From positions 108,768-172,767 of the forward strand of contig CAAGME010000037.1 in NCBI GenBank assembly GCA_900770945.1: 64,000 nucleotides of DNA. The letters run 5' to 3'. Of this stretch, positions 59,836 through 64,000 are shown piece after piece. The notes under the pieces are model-generated. The model was not told where the DNA came from and searched no databases. It worked only from the letters and a program-made list of their open reading frames with translations. Position 1 is the stretch's first letter. Each line of letters begins with the position of its first letter. This DNA is from Clostridia bacterium. Its GTDB lineage: Bacteria > Bacillota > Clostridia > Christensenellales > Borkfalkiaceae. The position numbers were made by a program, and so were the translations under genes.

Positions 59836-61095
59836 TTACTTTTTCTTTTTGTCGGTTACGCTTTCCGTCTCTTTTTTGTCTGCGACGAATTTTTCGGCTT
59901 TAATTTTTAAAGCAAGCTTCTTTTCGGTGAGTTTTTCTATGTCTTTACGGGTGAACTTATCGGGGATAGTCAGATTTTCGCCGCCGTCGGTTACCGGCTC
60001 GGCTACTATTCTTTCGACTTTGTTCTCGGTCTTTACTCCTCTCGACGCGCTCTCCCCCGCCGTGACGAATCCGCCGGCGACTTCCTTTTCTTTTGCCAAA
60101 GTTTCCTTTCTCTTTTTTTCCTCAACCTCTCTTTCGGTCGGTTCGTACACGTTTTTAAGCCTGTCGTTTATGAACTTATCGTACAGCCACTGACTGTAAA
60201 CAGTCCACACGATAAGCGTGAAAGCCGCGCCGAAAAGAGCGTACAGAATAACGCCTATTCCCATAAACGACGAGCCGAGAAAGAAAAGCCCGACGGGAAG
60301 ACAAGCAAGCACCGCGAAAAAGATGTTGAGCGGGAACATGTAAAAGCTGATTTTGAGCGAGTTTTTGAGCATTGCCCCGAAGGATGAGCCGAAAGTTTCC
60401 GTAAAAGAAACACACGTTAAATACCACACGGCAAGGAACGCTAAAACGGCGAAAACGCATATTTTGATAGCGAGATAATACCATTCGCCGCCCGCGGTCG
60501 CTTCCTCGTAGTTTATATACGATATGCCTATGCCCGCCGCAGCCACGAAGAGCGAAAAACAAACGGTAAGAATAAGAACGTTCCAAACGTTGCGCTTTAT
60601 GCCCTTGAAAAACGCGGGAACGATACTCACGTCGTTACCCCAAGCCATGTTGCGGACAACGTACATTCCGCCCGAAAGACCTATGCCCAAAACGAACGCG
60701 CATATCGGCAAAAAGAGATAAAACTCTCTGCTTGTCATAAACACAAGCGATTCCTTAAGCCCCGCCATGTTGCCCGCCGGCATCATGCCCAAAAGCATGT
60801 TTGCGCCGAAAGGAGCGGACGCGGAAGAAGTTAAAAGGCTTGCGGTTTTTCTCACGAGCATAAATATGAGCGGAGCGAGAAAAACAAGCATCAAAAGATT
60901 GAGTATCACCGTCTTTGAAAAGTTACCGGTAAAAATCGACGCGCCGTACGACCATCTGCCGACTTCTACCTTTTTGCGAATAAACCCGTCCTGACCGCTA
61001 AGGTCGGTCAAAGCGGCAAGCCCTACGGGCGTTTTTGTTTTTTGCTGCGCGGCGTTGTTTTGAGCCGCTTGTCTTTTAGTTTTTTTGTTTGCCAT
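59836..61095 (-). CDS. Multi-pass membrane protein, DUF624/YesL-like, with charged tail
   Basis: 419 residues. A Lys/Gln-rich cytoplasmic start, six hydrophobic helices between about 60 and 310, then a tail of about 110 residues rich in Lys and Glu. The segment GMYVVRNMAWGNDVSIVPAF, then FKGIKRNVWNVLILT, resembles DUF624 proteins. Function unknown. Confidence 0.75.
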   Translation of the reverse strand: MANKKTKRQAAQNNAAQQKTKTPVGLAALTDLSGQDGFIRKKVEVGRWSYGASIFTGNFSKTVILNLLMLVFLAPLIFMLVRKTASLLTSSASAPFGANMLLGMMPAGNMAGLKESLVFMTSREFYLFLPICAFVLGIGLSGGMYVVRNMAWGNDVSIVPAFFKGIKRNVWNVLILTVCFSLFVAAAGIGISYINYEEATAGGEWYYLAIKICVFAVLAFLAVWYLTCVSFTETFGSSFGAMLKNSLKISFYMFPLNIFFAVLACLPVGLFFLGSSFMGIGVILYALFGAAFTLIVWTVYSQWLYDKFINDRLKNVYEPTEREVEEKKRKETLAKEKEVAGGFVTAGESASRGVKTENKVERIVAEPVTDGGENLTIPDKFTRKDIEKLTEKKLALKIKAEKFVADKKETESVTDKKKK

Positions 61096-61268
61096 AAAAA
61101 TCCACCGTCGGCGGGTCGATACATTATTGAAAGCAACCCGCTTGTAATATTCAGTAAAAATTATTTATATATATAATAAACTAATTCGGCGATAAAGACA
61201 AATAAAAACAAGGCGTAGTACGAAAAAAAGTTTTTCGGCGGGCTTAAAGAATAGGAGAAGCAAAAAAA

Positions 61269-62249
61269 ATGAACTTAGCTGTAATCGGCGCGACGGGTCT
61301 TGTCGGGCGAAAAATAACCGAACAGATTTTCAAAAGCGGATTAAAGACAGACAAACTTTATCTTTATGCGAGCGAACGCTCGGACGGGAAAATTTTAAGA
61401 TACGGAGAGCGGGAATACACCGTTAAAAAGCTTACGGAAGAAAATATTCCGCGAGATATCGACTTTGCGTTTTTTTCGGCGGGCAGCGATATAAGCGTTT
61501 TGTTCGCCCCCGTTTTTCGCTCACGCGGCGCGATTGTCATAGACAATTCCTCGGCTTTCCGATTGAACGCGGGCGTGCCGCTCGTAGTGCCGGAAGTAAA
61601 CGGCGAAACGGCTTTTTTTCATAACGGCATAATCGCAAACCCAAACTGCTCCACGATTCAGGCGTGCGTAGCCCTTGCCCCTCTCGACAAGGCTTTTCGC
61701 TTAAAGCGTGTTGTCGTCTCCACTTATCAAGCCGTTTCGGGCGCGGGGCAGCGCGGAATAAACGATTTTTACCGCGGAAAAGAAGGTTTGCCGCCCGAAA
61801 AACTGCCTAAAAACATTTACCTCGACTGCGTGCCGCAAATAGATTGTTTTGCGGACGGCGGCTACACGAAAGAAGAATTGAAAATAATAAACGAAACGCG
61901 AAAAATTCTTAACTTACCCAAGCTCAAAATCACCGCGACGGCGGTGCGCGTTCCCGTTCTCAACTGCCATGCGGAAAGCATAAACGCCGAGTTTTTTACG
62001 CCCTGCAACGAGCAAAAAGCAAAAGCCGTTTTATCCGCCGCCCGCGGAATAATCCTCTCGGATAATCCCGAAAAAGCTCTTTATCCCACCGCCGCCGACG
62101 CAAACGGCAAAAAAGAGGTTTTTGTCGGCAGAGTTCGGCAAGACTTTTCAACGGAAAGCGCGATAAACATGTGGGTGGTTGCCGACAACCTTTTAAAGGG
62201 CGCGGCTCAAAACGCCGTTTCGATTGCGGAACTTTTGATAAAGGGCTGA
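61269..62249 (+). CDS. asd: Aspartate-semialdehyde dehydrogenase
   Basis: NADPH-dependent reduction of aspartyl phosphate in the lysine/threonine/methionine pathway. 326 residues. Nucleotide motif VIGATGLVGRKI, active Cys127 in NPNCSTIQA, QAVSGAGQRGI and the His-containing RVPVLNCHAESI region. AGGAG precedes the ATG by 10 nt. The next gene, dapB, continues the diaminopimelate branch. Confidence 0.96.
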   Translation: MNLAVIGATGLVGRKITEQIFKSGLKTDKLYLYASERSDGKILRYGEREYTVKKLTEENIPRDIDFAFFSAGSDISVLFAPVFRSRGAIVIDNSSAFRLNAGVPLVVPEVNGETAFFHNGIIANPNCSTIQACVALAPLDKAFRLKRVVVSTYQAVSGAGQRGINDFYRGKEGLPPEKLPKNIYLDCVPQIDCFADGGYTKEELKIINETRKILNLPKLKITATAVRVPVLNCHAESINAEFFTPCNEQKAKAVLSAARGIILSDNPEKALYPTAADANGKKEVFVGRVRQDFSTESAINMWVVADNLLKGAAQNAVSIAELLIKG

Positions 62250-62330
62250 AAAAATCGGTTTTCGAGCGAAAAACGGTAAAAAATACATAAAAAAGTAATT
62301 AAAGGACAAGCTTAAGCGTAAACTATGGTG

Positions 62331-62350
62331 TAGGGATTACATTCCTTATA
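62331..62350 (+). repeat. Dispersed short motif, copy 4
   Basis: TAGGGATTACATTCCTTATA between asd and dapB, about 30 bp before the dapB start. Confidence 0.5.
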
Positions 62351-62378
62351 AAACGCTCTAAAAAAGGAGATTTTGAAA

Positions 62379-63134
62379 ATGATAAACGTACTTATTTCGG
62401 GAATAAACGACGGAACGGGCAAAAAGGTTTACGAGCTTATTACAAAAGACGAGGACTTCAACCTCGTTTGCAGCGTGGACGAAACAATCGGCGGAGATTT
62501 TAACTGCCCCGTTTACAAAAATTTTGACGAAGTTAAAGAAATGGTAGACGTCGTAATCGATTTTTCCAAACCCGAAAGGCTCCCTTTCGTTTTAGAATTC
62601 GTTAAAGAAAACGGTTGCGCGCTTGCGGAAGGCACTACGGGCTACACAAAAGCGCAACTGCAACAAATAAAAAAGCTTTCGGAAAGCTTGCCCGTTTTTA
62701 TATCGCACAATCTTTCATTAGGCACGAGCATGCTTTTCCGCCTCGCCCGCATAGCGGCAAGGGAACTGAAAAACTTCGATATCGAAATTATAGAGTACCG
62801 CGACCGCGAAAAGCAAAACGCCCCGGGCGCAACCTCTTTAAGCTTAGCTCGCGATATTTTCGAAACGCTTAAAGGTGGCGACGAACGCAAGATTGTTTCG
62901 GGCAGAAACGGCAAAAGAAAGCCGGGCGAAATCTCTCTGCACTCGGTGCGCGGCGGCAACTTAGCCGGCGCAAACGAAATACTTTTCATCGGCGAGGACG
63001 AACTCATTCAAATAAAACACGAAAGCTTCGACAATCTCCTTTTCGCCCGCGGAGCGATTAAAGCCGCCCGCTTTATATCGGAAAAAACCGCGGGCTTTTA
63101 CACTATGAAAGACTTTTCCGCAACGGAAGAATAA
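62379..63134 (+). CDS. dapB: 4-hydroxy-tetrahydrodipicolinate reductase (DapB-like), atypical active site
   Basis: 251 residues. The dinucleotide loop SGINDGTGKKV, the GTTGYTKAQL motif and the C-terminal FARGAIKAARFI match DapB, as does its place after asd. However the usual E-x-HH-x-x-K-x-DAPSGTA block reads EYRDREKQNAPGATS: the two catalytic histidines are Arg and Asp, while the Lys is kept. So it is either a divergent DapB or a relative with a different substrate. ATG at 62379 has AAGGAGA 8 nt upstream; a TTG two codons earlier is less likely. Confidence 0.88.
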   Translation: MINVLISGINDGTGKKVYELITKDEDFNLVCSVDETIGGDFNCPVYKNFDEVKEMVDVVIDFSKPERLPFVLEFVKENGCALAEGTTGYTKAQLQQIKKLSESLPVFISHNLSLGTSMLFRLARIAARELKNFDIEIIEYRDREKQNAPGATSLSLARDIFETLKGGDERKIVSGRNGKRKPGEISLHSVRGGNLAGANEILFIGEDELIQIKHESFDNLLFARGAIKAARFISEKTAGFYTMKDFSATEE

Positions 63135-63143
63135 ATAAAAATC

Positions 63144-63189
63144 GGGCTGCCGTAAGTTGTGTTTTTTGCAACTTGCAGTAGCCCTTTTT
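63144..63189 (+). terminator. Terminator of asd-dapB
   Basis: A long stem, GGGCTGCCGTAAGTTG pairing with CAACTTGCAGTAGCCC apart from a few mismatches, followed by T5. Ten bases past the dapB stop. Confidence 0.85.
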
Positions 63190-63251
63190 GTTTTTATTAA
63201 ATTGCTTTGATAGTGAACCTTTTCGCTAAAAATGTCTGTATGATTTGAATA

Positions 63252-64000
63252 TCAATAATCCTTTTCTTTCCCGCAAACGGAGCAAACTTTTTTGAATATT
63301 CCTTTGAACGTCCCTCCGCAATGCGCGCAATGCTTCAACCCTTTCTCCACCTCTATTTGTTTCGACACGGTATCAAGATTTTTTTGCGCTATTCTATTGC
63401 CTTGCTCAGCAGCCTTTGTATACCAATACACTGCTTTTTCATAATCTTGTTTCACACCTTGACCTTTCGCATAGCACACGCCTAAACTATTTTGCGCTAC
63501 GTCATTGCCTTGTTCCGCCGACTTTGTGTACCAATATACGGCTTTTTCATAGTCTTGTTTTACGCCATCACCGTTAGCATAGCACTCGCCTAAATTACAT
63601 TGCGCGTCCGCATAGTTTTGTTCCGCGGACTTTGTGTACCAATACACCGCCTTTTCATAGTCTTGTTTTATGCCTCGACCGTAATAATAGCGATTACCTA
63701 AATTACATTGCGCGTTTGCATGGCCTTGCTCTGCCGACTTTGTATACCAATACACTGCTTTTTCATGGTCTTGTTTTACGCCATCACCGTTAGCATAGCA
63801 CACGCCTAAATTATTTTGCGCTACGGCATTGCCTTGTTCCGCCGACTTTGTGTACCAATATACGGCTTTTTCATGGTCTTGTTTTACGCCATCACCGTTA
63901 GCATAGCAAACACCTAAATTTTTTTGCGCTACGGCATTGCCTTGTTCCGCCGACTTTGTGTACCAATATACGGCTTTTTCATAGTCTTGTTTTACGCCAT
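63252..64000 (-). CDS. Sel1-repeat protein with C-terminal zinc ribbon (5' end beyond the window)
   Basis: At least 249 residues are visible. Seven Sel1-type repeats of 36 residues (108 bp), each YANGDGVKQDYEKAVYWYTK followed by SAEQG, are nearly identical. The final part has CAHCGGTFKGIFKKVCSVCG, a zinc ribbon. The frame is open to the window end with repeats continuing, so no start can be assigned. Sel1 proteins scaffold protein interactions; the specific partner is unknown. Confidence 0.88.
   Translation of the reverse strand, partial: GVKQDYEKAVYWYTKSAEQGNAVAQKNLGVCYANGDGVKQDHEKAVYWYTKSAEQGNAVAQNNLGVCYANGDGVKQDHEKAVYWYTKSAEQGHANAQCNLGNRYYYGRGIKQDYEKAVYWYTKSAEQNYADAQCNLGECYANGDGVKQDYEKAVYWYTKSAEQGNDVAQNSLGVCYAKGQGVKQDYEKAVYWYTKAAEQGNRIAQKNLDTVSKQIEVEKGLKHCAHCGGTFKGIFKKVCSVCGKEKDY

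Noticed and set aside
61096..61268. Lysine riboswitch or other leader before asd
   Set aside because: Only 172 bp, mostly A/T, with no riboswitch core pattern; only a weak TTCAGT/TATAAT pair was seen.
63252..64000. CRISPR array, because of regularly spaced direct repeats
   Set aside because: The 108-bp repeats are coding throughout (Sel1 repeats) with no unique spacers.

Overview
The window reads as the chromosome of an uncultured anaerobic, Gram-positive-type Clostridia bacterium (Bacillota). The evidence is gene order and gene content: ylxM-ffh-rpsP-khpA-rimM-trmD-rbgA-rnhB, dgt-dnaG-rpoD-trmK, the paired glycogen subunits GlgC and GlgD, lipoprotein signal peptides, strong AGGAGG-type ribosome sites and textbook sigma-A promoters. 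A family-level placement (for example Christensenellales-like) would be a guess. Most genes lie on the minus strand. No rRNA, CRISPR array, transposase, integrase or phage gene was seen.

Layout. 1-5.3 kb: 5' part of an FtsK/SpoIIIE translocase, acyl carrier protein, Tex. 5.3-16.8 kb: a glycogen cluster, read glgB-glgC-glgD-glgA-glgP and then a GH13 amylase, giving precursor activation, chain extension, branching and breakdown. 17-19.4 kb: a short-chain dehydrogenase, elongation factor P, an M24 aminopeptidase. 19.6-21.7 kb (plus strand): a two-gene radical-SAM DNA modification/repair operon. 21.7-25.2 kb: an AT-rich accessory island with degraded ORFs, an ASCH protein, a four-part ASCH/PIN/GNAT/PUA-like fusion protein, an XRE repressor and a divergent zinc-ribbon membrane protein. 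25.2-31.4 kb: rRNA methylase plus the SRP/ribosome-maturation operon. 31.5-32.7 kb: a tandem-duplicated secreted protein. 32.8-38.8 kb: the sigma-A/primase operon.

39-44 kb: two overlapping lipoprotein genes (metallophosphoesterase and a DUF5722-like TIM-barrel protein) that share an Ig-like WVGxY domain. 44.3-46.9 kb (plus): two glycosyltransferases. 47-48.4 kb: a zinc-ribbon membrane protein and a second XRE/small-membrane-protein divergent pair. 48.4-54 kb: a five-repeat surface protein and a doubly membrane-anchored, domain-permuted GH3 enzyme. 54-55.1 kb: structured tandem repeats that carry a degenerate tRNA 3' end and abut tRNA-Glu(CTC). 55.2-61.1 kb: a chain of overlapping genes (methyltransferase, Hsp33, TPR protein, an unknown, DUF1963) and a DUF624-like membrane protein. 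61.3-63.1 kb (plus): asd and an atypical dapB. 63.2-64 kb: a Sel1-repeat protein cut by the window end.

The most unusual material is (i) the ASCH-PIN-GNAT-PUA fusion locus, a possible nuclease/acetyltransferase effector system; (ii) the hairpin-rich repeats beside tRNA-Glu; (iii) two unrelated-looking XRE/small-membrane-protein pairs, each with a palindromic operator exactly between the -35 and -10 boxes; and (iv) a DapB lacking the usual catalytic histidine pair.
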